From Arcobacter sp. F155 (GTDB lineage: Bacteria; Campylobacterota; Campylobacteria; Campylobacterales; Arcobacteraceae), in assembly GCF_004116455.1 (NCBI RefSeq), contig NZ_PDJU01000002.1, positions 310,001 through 374,000 on the forward strand: DNA of 64,000 nt, given 5' to 3'. Within the stretch, counting starts at the first letter, position 1. Each line of letters opens with the position of its first letter. The position numbers and the translations under genes are program-made. Below, piece by piece: positions 16,348 to 25,276 of the stretch. The notes under the pieces were generated by a model, which was given only the letters and a program-made list of their open reading frames with translations, searched no databases and was not told the DNA's origin.

Positions 16348-17268
16348 TTATGCGAATGCAGGTTCTAAGAAAGGAATAATTTGTTTTTTTCTTGAAAGAC
16401 AACCGTCTAACCAAACTTTTCCATTTTCTAGTTTTACATCAAATGCTTTTTCAAATACTGCTGTATCAGTTGAAGAAACAAGTACTTCTGAACCTTCTTT
16501 CATGATATCAGTTAAGATTAAACATGCAGTATGTAAGTTATTTTCTTCTCTTAATTTGTCTAAATCAGCTTGTAATTCATCTTTGATTGAATCAAAAATT
16601 GCTAAATCAATAACTTCTAATTGACCAATACCAACTGCATTTCCATGCATATCAAATGGTTTATAGTCTCTTAAAATTAAATCTCTAACAGGAACACCTT
16701 CAACTGCTGATTTTACTTTGAACATTTCCATACCTAAAGCACCAAAATCTTCAACTCCAGCAATCTCTGCAAGTTCTCTTACTACTTCAATATCAATTGG
16801 AGTACAAGTTGGTGATTTGAAAATAACTGTATCAGAAAGAATTGCACAAAGCATTACACCAGCGATATTTGCAGGAATTTCAACTTTGTGATAATCATAC
16901 ATCTCTTTTACAATTGTATTTGTACAACCAACAGGTCTAATCCAACATTCAAGTGGAGTTGAAGTTGTTAAGTCACCTAATTTGTGGTGGTCAACAATAC
17001 CAACAATAGTTGCCTCATCAATATCAGCAGGAGCTTGTCCTCTATCAGAATAATCAGTGATGAAAATCTCTTCACCAGCAAACTCAGTTTTAAGCTCAGG
17101 TGCTTCAAAACCGAATCTGTCTAAAATAAATTGAGACTCAGGAGAAACTGGTCCTTGTCTAGCAGGAGTTGCGTCTCTTCCAATTTTATTTAATAAATAA
17201 GCTAACGAAATCGCTGAACAAATAGAATCTGAATCAGGAGTCGTATGTCCACATGTATAAATTGCCAT
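16348..17268 (-). CDS. ppaC: Manganese-dependent inorganic pyrophosphatase (family II)
   Basis: A 306-residue cytosolic enzyme hydrolysing pyrophosphate to two phosphates, pulling biosynthetic reactions forward. DHH-superfamily motifs: G-H-T-T-P-D-S-D-S (7-15), I-T-D-Y-S-D-R near 69-75, V-D-H-H-K (91-95) and the C-terminal DHHA2 S-R-K-K-Q (about 295-299). The usual length is ~309. A minus-strand TTTAGATAAAAT promoter motif lies 29 bp upstream and a strong hairpin follows, so it can be expressed independently of the asparaginase/aspA genes upstream. Confidence 0.96.
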   Translation of the reverse strand: MAIYTCGHTTPDSDSICSAISLAYLLNKIGRDATPARQGPVSPESQFILDRFGFEAPELKTEFAGEEIFITDYSDRGQAPADIDEATIVGIVDHHKLGDLTTSTPLECWIRPVGCTNTIVKEMYDYHKVEIPANIAGVMLCAILSDTVIFKSPTCTPIDIEVVRELAEIAGVEDFGALGMEMFKVKSAVEGVPVRDLILRDYKPFDMHGNAVGIGQLEVIDLAIFDSIKDELQADLDKLREENNLHTACLILTDIMKEGSEVLVSSTDTAVFEKAFDVKLENGKVWLDGCLSRKKQIIPFLEPAFA

Positions 17269-17296
17269 AAAAATATCCTATTTTAATTTTTGGCTG

Positions 17297-17308
17297 ATTT
17301 TATCTAAA
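17297..17308 (-). promoter_or_regulatory. Extended -10 promoter motif upstream of ppaC
   Basis: The minus strand reads TTTAGATAAAAT, identical to the motifs before ciaB and uvrC, ending 28 bp before the ppaC ATG. Confidence 0.5.
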
Positions 17309-17328
17309 GTTTAGTAAAAAAACTATTA

Positions 17329-17823
17329 TTATTCTTGAATTAAAAATTGTCCTAATTCTCTATTTTTTACTAATTTTGAACAATCTACTACAACTCCATG
17401 CATAGCAATATATGTTCCATTCTCAACATCTGCACTTAAAAAACCAAGTGCTTGAGAGAAGTTCATTGTAGCTTCAACCTCATCAATACTCATAGGAACC
17501 ATAGCACCAGTGAATACTATTTTTTTATTGATTTTTCTTTGTTTTATTAGTTCAGAAGTTAAGTGAACAGTATCTGTTCCATGAACAATAATCACTTTGT
17601 CATTTTCACTTGATTTAATAGCTTCACAAATTTTTTCTCTATCTGAATCTATCATATCAAGGCTATCTTTTGAAACTATATTTTTAATCTCAAACTCTAC
17701 ATTATGACAAGAAGCGATTATCTTATCTAAAGCAATATTATCCGAAGGGACTTCAAGTTGTCCCTTTATTGGATTATATCTTTTGTTAAATGTTCCACCT
17801 GTATTTATTACAGTTACTTTCAT
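17329..17823 (-). CDS. Half-length asparaginase-domain protein
   Basis: 164 residues corresponding only to the N-terminal domain of L-asparaginase. Both catalytic threonine motifs are present: N-T-G-G-T-F (7-12) and V-H-G-T-D-T-V-H (about 80-87). The C-terminal domain that completes the ~330-residue enzyme is absent, and the ORF ends cleanly with no remnant downstream. Short asparaginase-domain proteins of this size are found in other bacteria, so it is probably not a pseudogene. It starts 11 bp after aspA, implying cotranscription; with aspA it could convert asparagine to aspartate to fumarate. Activity of the lone domain is not established. Confidence 0.8.
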   Translation of the reverse strand: MKVTVINTGGTFNKRYNPIKGQLEVPSDNIALDKIIASCHNVEFEIKNIVSKDSLDMIDSDREKICEAIKSSENDKVIIVHGTDTVHLTSELIKQRKINKKIVFTGAMVPMSIDEVEATMNFSQALGFLSADVENGTYIAMHGVVVDCSKLVKNRELGQFLIQE

Positions 17824-17834
17824 TTATATTTCCT

Positions 17835-19241
17835 TTAAATATCGTCGTAGTTATTTACCATGTTTTTTGGATGTAGAAGCTCATCTAACTCTTCTTTTGT
17901 AAATAGCTCTTGCTCTAAAATAATATCATATACTCTTTTGTTTGTTGCAAGTGCTTCTTTTGCTAAAGCTGAACTCTTTTCATATCCTAAAATTGGGTTT
18001 AGACAAGTTACAAGAGTAACTGAGTTTAAGATATTGTTCATACAAATCTCTTCATTTGCAGTAATACCTTTCACACATTTTTCAGCTAAAGTATAAAAAG
18101 ATCTTCTCATCATATTAATAGAAGTAAATAGTTTATATGCAACTAAAGGTTCAAATACATTTAACTGTAGTTGTCCACCTTCACAAGCTAAAGCGATAGT
18201 TGTATCAGCTCCAATTACTTCATAAGCAACTTGATTTACAACTTCTGGAATTACAGGATTTACTTTTCCTGGCATAATAGAACTTCCTGGTTGCATTTTA
18301 GGTAAGTTTATTTCATTTAGCCCAGCTCTAGGTCCTGAACTTAGAAGTCTTAAGTCATTACATATTTTAGAGATTTTAATTGCAACTCTTTTTAAAATAC
18401 CAGAGATATGAACAAAATCACCAGTATCTTGTGTAGCTTCAATTAAGTTACTTGCACTCTCATAATCAATACCAGTTACATCTCTAAGATTATTGATTAC
18501 TTTTTTTCTATATGCTTTTTTAGTATTAATTCCTGTACCAATAGCTGTTGCACCAAGGTTTACCTCTTTTAATAGAGTTTGACAATCTCTTAATCTAAAA
18601 ATATCATCATCAATCATTACAGCATAAGTTTTAAACTCTTGACCTAAAGTCATAGGAACAGCATCTTGAAGTTGAGTTCTTCCCATTTTAAGTACGTCTT
18701 TAAACTCTACTGCTTTTTCATTGAATGAATCTCTTAAATATCTAAGAGAATCTTTTAACTTATAGATTAACTCATAAAGAGTGATTTTAATAGCTGTTGG
18801 ATAAACATCATTTGTAGATTGAGACATATTCACATGATTGTTTGGATGAACAATATCATATGTACTTCTTGATTTTTTTAATATCTCTAAAGCTCTATTT
18901 GCAATTACTTCATTTGCATTCATATTTGTAGAAGTTCCTGCTCCACCTTGAATTGGGTCTACAATAAATTGGTCATGGAACTTACCATCAATTATCTCAT
19001 TACAAGCTTGAATGATTGCATCCCTTTGCATATCATTTAAATCACCTAATTCATAGTTAGTTAAAGCACAAGCTTTTTTAACTTTTGCAAGTGATTTAAT
19101 AAAAGTAGGAAATAGTGATAAACTTGTGTGTGTGATGTCAAAGTTTTCACTAGCTCTTAATGTTTGAATACCGTAGTAAGCGTCCTTAGGAATCTTTTTT
19201 TCACCTAAAAAATCTGTTTCAATTCTGAAATTCTCTTCCAT
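17835..19241 (-). CDS. aspA: Aspartate ammonia-lyase
   Basis: A 468-residue homotetrameric enzyme of the fumarase/aspartase superfamily, deaminating aspartate to fumarate and ammonia. The signature loop G-S-S-I-M-P-G-K-V-N-P (about 317-327) and the T-S-x-N-M-N-x-N-E-V motif (about 104-113) are intact. The length is right for AspA (468-478). ATG at 19241. Downstream by 11 bp is the half-asparaginase; upstream by 74 bp is a response-regulator gene. With glutamate dehydrogenase and the AGCS symporter it points to growth on amino acids and fumarate supply for respiration. Confidence 0.95.
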   Translation of the reverse strand: MEENFRIETDFLGEKKIPKDAYYGIQTLRASENFDITHTSLSLFPTFIKSLAKVKKACALTNYELGDLNDMQRDAIIQACNEIIDGKFHDQFIVDPIQGGAGTSTNMNANEVIANRALEILKKSRSTYDIVHPNNHVNMSQSTNDVYPTAIKITLYELIYKLKDSLRYLRDSFNEKAVEFKDVLKMGRTQLQDAVPMTLGQEFKTYAVMIDDDIFRLRDCQTLLKEVNLGATAIGTGINTKKAYRKKVINNLRDVTGIDYESASNLIEATQDTGDFVHISGILKRVAIKISKICNDLRLLSSGPRAGLNEINLPKMQPGSSIMPGKVNPVIPEVVNQVAYEVIGADTTIALACEGGQLQLNVFEPLVAYKLFTSINMMRRSFYTLAEKCVKGITANEEICMNNILNSVTLVTCLNPILGYEKSSALAKEALATNKRVYDIILEQELFTKEELDELLHPKNMVNNYDDI

Positions 19242-19315
19242 TATTTTTTGCCTTTTTCTGTTTTAAAGCACAATCATATAAAAACGAAGTAAGAAAAAAG
19301 TGTGCTTTTTAAAAA

Positions 19316-19999
19316 TTAATCAAATTTTGCTAAAGTATACCCTTCTTGGGGAACATTTTTGATTACATTCACTGGTAACTTATGTCTTAAATCCTTGATA
19401 AATGACTTTAAAGCATGGCTTGTCATCTCTCTTTCAGCCCATAGCTCATCTTCGATTTGAATATAAGTTAATATGGAATCTTTTTTCTCATATAAAAGTT
19501 GTAAAAACTCTTTCTCTCTTTTTCTTAATATTATAGTCTCACCATTATAACTAATCTCACGCTTTTGTAAATCTAAATACATATCTTCACAAAGTTCAAT
19601 TGGCTCTTGTGATTTACTTACATACTTCATTAAAGCTTCATTTAGCTTTTTAAGATTTAAAGGCTTTAAAATAAAGTGATTAATATTTAAGTTTATTAAA
19701 TCAAATAAATACTCTTCATTAGAGTAAGCTGTCAACATAAATATTACAGTTGAAGTATCCTCTTTCCTAACTCTTCTTACAAACTCTATTCCATTGCAGT
19801 TTTTCATTTGTATATCTGAAAGAATGATTTTAGGCTTATACTCTTGGTATATTTCATAAGCTTCTTCACCATCTCTTGCTTCATAAACCTCATCAAAATA
19901 ATACTTTAAAGTCTCTACTATAATCTGTCTAATTCCATCTTCATCTTCAACACATAAAATTGGAACACTTTTTAACTCTTCTAATAACTTTTCATCCAT
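19316..19999 (-). CDS. OmpR-like response regulator
   Basis: 227 residues: a receiver domain (about 12-125) with acidic pocket E18-D19-E20, phospho-acceptor D62 in I-L-S-D-I-Q-M and the F-I-L-K-P lysine near 111-115, then a winged-helix DNA-binding domain (about 140-225). It starts 3 bp after the kinase stop codon, so the pair is translationally linked. Immediately downstream are aspA and the asparaginase gene, plausible targets; this is inference from position only. Confidence 0.9.
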   Translation of the reverse strand: MDEKLLEELKSVPILCVEDEDGIRQIIVETLKYYFDEVYEARDGEEAYEIYQEYKPKIILSDIQMKNCNGIEFVRRVRKEDTSTVIFMLTAYSNEEYLFDLINLNINHFILKPLNLKKLNEALMKYVSKSQEPIELCEDMYLDLQKREISYNGETIILRKREKEFLQLLYEKKDSILTYIQIEDELWAEREMTSHALKSFIKDLRHKLPVNVIKNVPQEGYTLAKFD

Positions 20000-20002
20000 G
20001 CT

Positions 20003-21127
20003 TTATCCTGCTAATACTATTTTAAACACTGCGCCTTCTTTATCATTTGAGACACTTAATTCTCCACCCATATTTCTTTCAATAATAAGTTTTGAAATAT
20101 ATAATCCTAATCCAGTACCTTTTGAAGAATCTTTTGTACTAAAATATGGGTCGAAAATCAAATCAAAATGCTCATATTTTATTCCACCTGCATTATCTTT
20201 TAATTCTACTATACTTAAGATACCTTTTGTATCAATTGTTATTGTTATTTGTGGATTTTCAACTCTCTTTTCTACTAAGATATCCCTTGCATTCATTAAA
20301 AGATTTAAAATCACTTGTGAATACTCTGTTGGATAACCATTTATCTCTTTATCATTCTTAACATCCACTACTAATTTTATATTGCTATCATCTAAAGATG
20401 CGTTTATTAGATTAATTGCTTTTTGGCAAGAATCTAAAATAGAAAACTGCTCTTTTTTCTTATCTGGTTTAAAGAAGTTTCTAAAGTCATCAATAGTATT
20501 TGACATAAACTCAATCATCTTATCACTTCTTTCAATTGAGTTTAGAATATGTTTATCTGTAACTTTTTTAAATCTAGTTGCAGTTTCAAGCTCCATTAAC
20601 ACACCAGAAAGTTCTGTTAAAGGCTGTCTCCATTGATGGGCAATCATACTTATCATAGAACCCATTCTTGCTAATTTTGATTGTTGTAAAATAGCTTTAT
20701 CTTTTCGTTTACCCTCTTCAATTCCAATAGCTACTTTACTTGCTAGGTTTTTATTTAGGTTTTGAAGTTTTTTCTCTTCTGTTTCAACTTGCTGTTTATA
20801 CTTCTTTACAACATCATTTATAATTGAAATCATAAGAAGTGAAAATAAAGCCATAAATATAATAATTGCAATAGTTAAAACCATCATAAAATCAGTAAAC
20901 TTTTTTTGATAGATTTCATGCTCTTTAGTTTTTTCTTTTATTAATATATCTATAGTTTCTTTTTCTATTTTTGAAGAAGCGTAAAGTTTTTTATATTGTT
21001 GAATATTTAGCTCAAAGGTTTCATTTGTCACTTTTAAGTGGTATGAAGTAGCAAAAAAAGCGATAAATAAAATACTTAAAAAAGGAATGGTAACAGTAAA
21101 AAAAGGAATCCCTTCTTTATTAAACAT
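20003..21127 (-). CDS. Membrane sensor histidine kinase
   Basis: 374 residues. Two membrane helices (about 8-28 and 80-102) bracket a ~50-residue extracytoplasmic loop. The DHp box reads A-H-Q-W-R-Q-P-L with phospho-H164, and the HATPase domain has N-L-L-M-N-A-R-D, D-N-A-G-G-I and G-T-G-L-G-L. Start ATG 21127 (MFNKEGIPFF) is chosen because GGAG lies five bases upstream; a reading from 21145 adds six residues without a ribosome site. A terminator separates it from the AGCS symporter upstream. Partner is the response regulator ending at 19316. The small loop suggests membrane-state or metabolite sensing. Confidence 0.9.
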   Translation of the reverse strand: MFNKEGIPFFTVTIPFLSILFIAFFATSYHLKVTNETFELNIQQYKKLYASSKIEKETIDILIKEKTKEHEIYQKKFTDFMMVLTIAIIIFMALFSLLMISIINDVVKKYKQQVETEEKKLQNLNKNLASKVAIGIEEGKRKDKAILQQSKLARMGSMISMIAHQWRQPLTELSGVLMELETATRFKKVTDKHILNSIERSDKMIEFMSNTIDDFRNFFKPDKKKEQFSILDSCQKAINLINASLDDSNIKLVVDVKNDKEINGYPTEYSQVILNLLMNARDILVEKRVENPQITITIDTKGILSIVELKDNAGGIKYEHFDLIFDPYFSTKDSSKGTGLGLYISKLIIERNMGGELSVSNDKEGAVFKIVLAG

Positions 21128-21145
21128 CTTAACTCCATAAAACAT

Positions 21146-21172
21146 AAAGAAGTAAGAAAATCTTACTTCTTT
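21146..21172 (-). terminator. Terminator after AGCS symporter gene
   Basis: AAAGAAGTAAGA, loop AAA, TCTTACTTCTTT is a perfect 12-bp hairpin beginning 2 bp after the symporter stop and before the kinase ribosome site. Confidence 0.75.
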
Positions 21173-21174
21173 AT

Positions 21175-22617
21175 TTAAGCTTTTTGTTTTTTATCATTGA
21201 TATTATCTACAATCTCTTTCCATGTATTTTTATCAATTTTAAACTCATGATAATCATTATATCTTAAAACAGGTTTTCTTCCCTCTTTTAATTGTCTATC
21301 ATAACCTTTGATTAGTCTAAGAACTGGTTTATATAAAATTGCAATAACTACTAAGTTGATAACTGCAAGTAATCCCATTGATAAATCAGCAAATGAGAAG
21401 ATTGAACTTAAATCTTGGAATGAACCCCAAACAATAAGTGCTACACATAAAACTCTAAATCCATTAAATAAAGACCTATTACCTTTTGAGAAGAAGTTTA
21501 AACTATTTTCTGCAAGATAGTAGTTGTATAACATAGATGAAAGTCCAAATAAGAATAATGCAACAGTTACAAAATATCCACCAAATGGTCCAATATGTTC
21601 AATAAGTGCATTTTGAGTAAGAAGAACACCTTGAACACCTTCTTGTCCAGGAGTATAAACACCCGATAAAAGAATGATAAATGCTGTACAAGAACATAAA
21701 ATAATAGTATCAATAAATACAGAGAATGACTGAACAATACCTTGTTGAACTGGGTGAGCTACATAAGCTACTGCTGCAACATTTGGAGCAGAACCTAATC
21801 CAGCTTCATTTGAGAACATACCTCTTTTTGCACCTTGTAATATAACAGCACCAATACCACCACCAATAGCAGAAGAAGGATTAAATGCTTGTTCTATGAT
21901 CATAGTAATAAGTGCAGGAATTTTCTCTACATTAAGAGCAATAACAACTATTGCAATAAGTAAATATCCCATTGCCATAACAGGAACAATAACTTCTGAG
22001 AATCTAGTAATTCTTTTTACACCACCAAAAATAGCAATTGCAAAAACTAAAGTAACAATTCCACCTGTAATCCAAGTAGGAATATCAAAAGATGCTTCAA
22101 AAGAAGTTGAGATAATAAAAGATTGAGTTGCATTAAATGCAAACCCGAAAGTAATCATTAGTAAAACTGAGATAATAACACCAAGCCATCTTTGACCTAA
22201 TGCTTTTGTTACATAATAAGCTGGTCCACCTCTGTATACACAAGAGTCTTCCCCATCTTTTTCTTTATATAGTTGAGCTAATGAACACTCAAAGAAACTT
22301 GTACTCATTCCAATAAGACCAATAATCCACATCCAGAATACTGCACCTGGTCCACCAAGTGTAATAGCAACAGCAACACCAGCAATATTACCACCACCAA
22401 CACGTCCAGCAACACTTAACATTAAAGCTTGAAAAGAACTAATATGTCCTTCTTTATCGTGAACTGTATCTCTTAATACATTAAACATCTTAAAGAAATA
22501 TCTAAATTGAACAAATCTTGATGTTATTGTAAAAAATATACCTAAAGCAGGAAGTAAATATATTAGAATATTACCCCAAATCAGGTTATTTAAAAAGTCA
22601 TTTATTTCAGCTAACAT
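21175..22617 (-). CDS. AGCS-family alanine/glycine:sodium symporter
   Basis: A 480-residue inner-membrane transporter with about ten hydrophobic helices. Family motifs: the G-R-V-G-G-G-N-I-A-G-V-A stretch (about 57-68), E-C-S-L-A-Q-L-Y (about 109-116) and G-A-K-R-G-M-F-S-N-E-A-G-L-G-S-A (about 265-280). It imports alanine, glycine or glutamine with sodium. Start ATG 22617 follows AAAGGAGA; the upstream extension to 22656 lacks a site. Own terminator at 21146-21172. Neighbours aspA and the two-component system suggest an amino-acid utilisation locus. Confidence 0.93.
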   Translation of the reverse strand: MLAEINDFLNNLIWGNILIYLLPALGIFFTITSRFVQFRYFFKMFNVLRDTVHDKEGHISSFQALMLSVAGRVGGGNIAGVAVAITLGGPGAVFWMWIIGLIGMSTSFFECSLAQLYKEKDGEDSCVYRGGPAYYVTKALGQRWLGVIISVLLMITFGFAFNATQSFIISTSFEASFDIPTWITGGIVTLVFAIAIFGGVKRITRFSEVIVPVMAMGYLLIAIVVIALNVEKIPALITMIIEQAFNPSSAIGGGIGAVILQGAKRGMFSNEAGLGSAPNVAAVAYVAHPVQQGIVQSFSVFIDTIILCSCTAFIILLSGVYTPGQEGVQGVLLTQNALIEHIGPFGGYFVTVALFLFGLSSMLYNYYLAENSLNFFSKGNRSLFNGFRVLCVALIVWGSFQDLSSIFSFADLSMGLLAVINLVVIAILYKPVLRLIKGYDRQLKEGRKPVLRYNDYHEFKIDKNTWKEIVDNINDKKQKA

Positions 22618-22764
22618 TTTTTCTCCTTTAAATGTGTGAAAATTGTAACATGCCAAAGAGGGGTAAAAGTGTGATTTATGTTATTAAAGTAAATTGTAAC
22701 TTATATGTTTTTTTAATAATTACTATTTTAAAATACTCTAAACATAAGTAAAAAAGGATAAGGT

Positions 22765-22893
22765 ATGGCAATGACTAATAGCGCATATGCTCAAAAAACA
22801 TTTCTTGATGAGTTACATACTTTTTTAGATGAGATGTCAGAAAGAGTTATACAGTTTGTATACAAAAACCATAAATACCTAGGATATTTTTAA
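22765..22893 (+). CDS. Small ORF, 42 residues, unknown
   Basis: An ORF on the plus strand opposite its neighbours, encoding MAMTNSAYAQ, an amphipathic acidic middle (F-L-D-E-L-H-T-F-L-D-E-M) and a basic aromatic tail ending K-Y-L-G-Y-F. AAAAGGATAAGGT just upstream gives a credible ribosome site for ATG 22765 or 22771. A hairpin overlaps the stop codon. No family recognised. The helical, charged middle and good translation signals favour a real small protein, but composition alone cannot prove it. Confidence 0.5.
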   Translation: MAMTNSAYAQKTFLDELHTFLDEMSERVIQFVYKNHKYLGYF

Positions 22894-22901
22894 AATCCTA
22901 G
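22879..22901. terminator. Hairpin at end of 42-residue ORF
   Basis: CTAGGAT (22879-22885) pairs with ATCCTAG (22895-22901) across the TAA stop codon. It lies between the small ORF and the convergent tautomerase gene, and probably terminates both. Confidence 0.5.
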
Positions 22902-22909
22902 ATAAAAAT

Positions 22910-23116
22910 TTAGCTATTTTTTCTAATATTTGTGATTGTTTTTCCACCAATTGCATAATTATCAGTAGATACTTCATCAATAGTTACAACACAAGTTTTC
23001 TCACCTCTACCAAAAACATCTACAAAGGCTTGAGTAAGTTTTTGAGCTAATTGTTCTTTTTGTTCTTTTGTTGCTCCACCATCTTCATGTGTCATTTTTA
23101 CATTTATTATTGGCAT
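22910..23116 (-). CDS. 4-oxalocrotonate tautomerase family protein
   Basis: A 68-residue tautomerase-superfamily subunit. After removal of Met, Pro1 is the expected catalytic base (M-P-I-I-N-V-K-M). The length and the I-D-E-V-S-T-D-N-Y-A-I-G-G core fit 4-OT hexamers. The substrate is unknown; many such proteins are generic enol-keto tautomerases. It begins 20 bp after the YbfB/YjiJ-type transporter gene and is likely cotranscribed with it. The divergent LysR regulator may control both. Confidence 0.88.
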   Translation of the reverse strand: MPIINVKMTHEDGGATKEQKEQLAQKLTQAFVDVFGRGEKTCVVTIDEVSTDNYAIGGKTITNIRKNS

Positions 23117-23136
23117 AATTTTTTTCCTTTATTCTT

Positions 23137-24327
23137 TTATATTCTACTTTGTTCTTGCGTTGCAAACTTCTTTGCTACAAATAAAAGTACAACTCCTGCT
23201 AAAACAATTGCTGCTGTTACATAAAGTGCATTTGAATAGTTTCCATAAATCTCAATTAACTTTACACTATAAAGTGGCGCACCAACTTGCCCTATTCCAT
23301 AAGCTGTTGTTAAAGCTCCCATCAAAATAACAGGATTACTTCCAGCTAGTTTTCCACCTAAGTTCATAAAAAGTGCTACAAGTCCTACAAATGTTCCACC
23401 ATATAAAACCCCAGAAAAAAGGTTTAAATAAACATTTGTTGTAAGAGCCGAAATAAGTATCCCAACTACTTGTAAAAGCATAGCTATTATAATAATATTC
23501 ACACTTCCAAACTTATTTGCTAATGTCATCCAAATAATACAAGATGGAATACCAGCAAGTCCAACTAAAGTCCAAGTAAAACTTCCATAACCATCTAAAC
23601 CTTCAAGTGAATTAATAATATCAGGTAAAAATGTTCCTTGAACAACAAAACCTACACCTTCTGTAAAGTATGCAATAATAAGTAAAATCACAAAAGGTGA
23701 AAATAAAGACTTATCAAACTTGTGTTTTACTACGTTTTGTTTTAACTCTTTATCAAAAGATAAAATATACATAGAATACATTGAAGCTATAAAACCAAAG
23801 ATAGTTAACACTATCCAAGCATCTCTCCAACTTCCTTCATAAGCAAACACAGCTCTTACAATTAAATCCGTTACAAAAACAGAAAAACCAATACCACTAA
23901 AGTGGATTCCCATAGCTTTTGTTTTATTATCCATTTTTAGTTTTGTCATAACAATTGCCGAACCAACAACAAGTGCCATAGCTGCACCAAAACCAGCAAC
24001 TATCCTTGAAATAGCCCATAAAGTTTCATTTGAACTTATACCTAATACTAAAGTAGTAACTAGACATAAAAATATTCCAAATCTAAAAAACTTTACTTTT
24101 GTATTGATATCTTTAATAAAGATTGCAAAAATAGAACCACCCAAATAACCAACAAAGTTAATTGAAGCTAATACTCCTGCAAAAGTAATCGTTAGAAAAT
24201 CATCTAACATAGGAGGAAGAAGTGAAGTAAATACAAATCTTGCAACTCCAACTCCTACTATTAAAGCAAGTATTCCTGCTAAGATAATTGCTGGATTACT
24301 ATTTCTATCCAGTAAATTAATATTCAT
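23137..24327 (-). CDS. YbfB/YjiJ family MFS transporter
   Basis: A 396-residue transporter with about 12 membrane helices. The N-terminal G-V-G-V-A-R-F-V-F-T-S-L-L-P-P-M (about 20-35) is characteristic of the YbfB/YjiJ branch of the major facilitator superfamily. The substrate is unknown. It is divergent from a LysR-type gene across 98 bp containing ATATCA-N12-TGATAT, so it is the probable LysR target, with the tautomerase as second gene of the operon. Confidence 0.88.
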   Translation of the reverse strand: MNINLLDRNSNPAIILAGILALIVGVGVARFVFTSLLPPMLDDFLTITFAGVLASINFVGYLGGSIFAIFIKDINTKVKFFRFGIFLCLVTTLVLGISSNETLWAISRIVAGFGAAMALVVGSAIVMTKLKMDNKTKAMGIHFSGIGFSVFVTDLIVRAVFAYEGSWRDAWIVLTIFGFIASMYSMYILSFDKELKQNVVKHKFDKSLFSPFVILLIIAYFTEGVGFVVQGTFLPDIINSLEGLDGYGSFTWTLVGLAGIPSCIIWMTLANKFGSVNIIIIAMLLQVVGILISALTTNVYLNLFSGVLYGGTFVGLVALFMNLGGKLAGSNPVILMGALTTAYGIGQVGAPLYSVKLIEIYGNYSNALYVTAAIVLAGVVLLFVAKKFATQEQSRI

Positions 24328-24390
24328 AAGTTTCTTTTCCCTTTTTAAAAACTTTTGTGTATAATATCACTAAAAATGATGATGTGTCAA

Positions 24391-24414
24391 ATATCAAATC
24401 GTGATTAATGATAT
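24391..24414. promoter_or_regulatory. Candidate LysR-type operator
   Basis: ATATCA, 12 bases, TGATAT is an inverted repeat in the gap between the divergent LysR and MFS genes. Overlapping ATCA-N5-TGAT (24393-24405) gives a second symmetric element. This is the expected place and style of a LysR-family activator site. Confidence 0.5.
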
Positions 24415-24425
24415 AAGGAAAAGTG

Positions 24426-25253
24426 ATGGACTCAAATTTATTAAAGGTATTTGTAGCAGTTGCCCAAGAACAAAGTATTACTTTAGCTGCAAAAAAACTA
24501 GGCTTTGCTCAATCAAATGTTACATCAAGAATAAAACAACTTGAAAAATCAGTTGGCTACTCACTATTTCATCGTGTTCCTAAAGGTGTAGTTCTAACTT
24601 ATGAGGGAGAAAAGCTTTATAAACACGCAGTTGAAATAGTAAAAAAAGTAGAAAATGCAGTCTTAGATATGCAAAATATGCAGTATCAAAAAAAACTTGT
24701 AGTTGGTTCAACAGATTGTAATGCAGCAGTTCGAATCTCTTCATTTTTAATGAAACTTCATAAAGACTATCCAAAAATTCAACTTGAACTTCTAACTGGA
24801 ACAACAAGAGATGTGATACAAATGATTTTAAACTATAAAGTTGATATCGCTTTTATAAGTGGAGAACCAAACCACGAAGAGCTTATGGTTTTACAAAAAC
24901 TTGAGGAAGAAATAGCCATCTTAGAACCACAAGATGAAGCTTGTCCAAATGTGATTTTATCCTTTAAAGAGGGTTGTGCTTATGATGAGTTTTTAAAAAA
25001 CTACTATATTCAAAAAGGTGAAGATATAGAAAAATCACTTGCATTTGGTAGTTTAGAGACAATCTTAGCTTGTGTAAAATCTGGTATGGGAAAAACTTTA
25101 CTTCCTACAAACTTAGTTGATAAATTAGGCTTTAGCAAAGACTTAAAAATCACAAAACTAGATAAAAAGACAGCTTATATTCCTACTTGTCTTATTTGTA
25201 GAAAAGACAATGTCCCTAAAATAGCTGAGTACTTAAAAACTCTTGAGTATTAA
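24426..25253 (+). CDS. LysR-type transcriptional regulator
   Basis: 275 residues: an N-terminal winged helix-turn-helix (S-I-T-L-A-A-K-K-L-G-F-A-Q-S-N-V, about 18-33, then R-I-K-Q-L-E) and a periplasmic-binding-like effector domain (about 88-270). ATG 24426 is preferred over the adjacent GTG because AAGGA is correctly spaced. Divergent from the MFS/tautomerase genes, which it probably regulates. The effector is not predictable. Confidence 0.92.
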   Translation: MDSNLLKVFVAVAQEQSITLAAKKLGFAQSNVTSRIKQLEKSVGYSLFHRVPKGVVLTYEGEKLYKHAVEIVKKVENAVLDMQNMQYQKKLVVGSTDCNAAVRISSFLMKLHKDYPKIQLELLTGTTRDVIQMILNYKVDIAFISGEPNHEELMVLQKLEEEIAILEPQDEACPNVILSFKEGCAYDEFLKNYYIQKGEDIEKSLAFGSLETILACVKSGMGKTLLPTNLVDKLGFSKDLKITKLDKKTAYIPTCLICRKDNVPKIAEYLKTLEY

Positions 25254-25257
25254 GAAG

Positions 25258-25276
25258 AAAGTGGATTTACCACTTT
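25258..25276. terminator. Hairpin between convergent LysR and MBL-fold genes
   Basis: AAAGTGG, loop ATTTA, CCACTTT lies just after the LysR stop and runs into the last codons of the opposing gene. A weak bidirectional terminator. Confidence 0.45.

Noticed and set aside
16301-16624. Plus-strand ORF over the end of ppaC
   Set aside because: It runs through the terminator and is antisense to a conserved enzyme.
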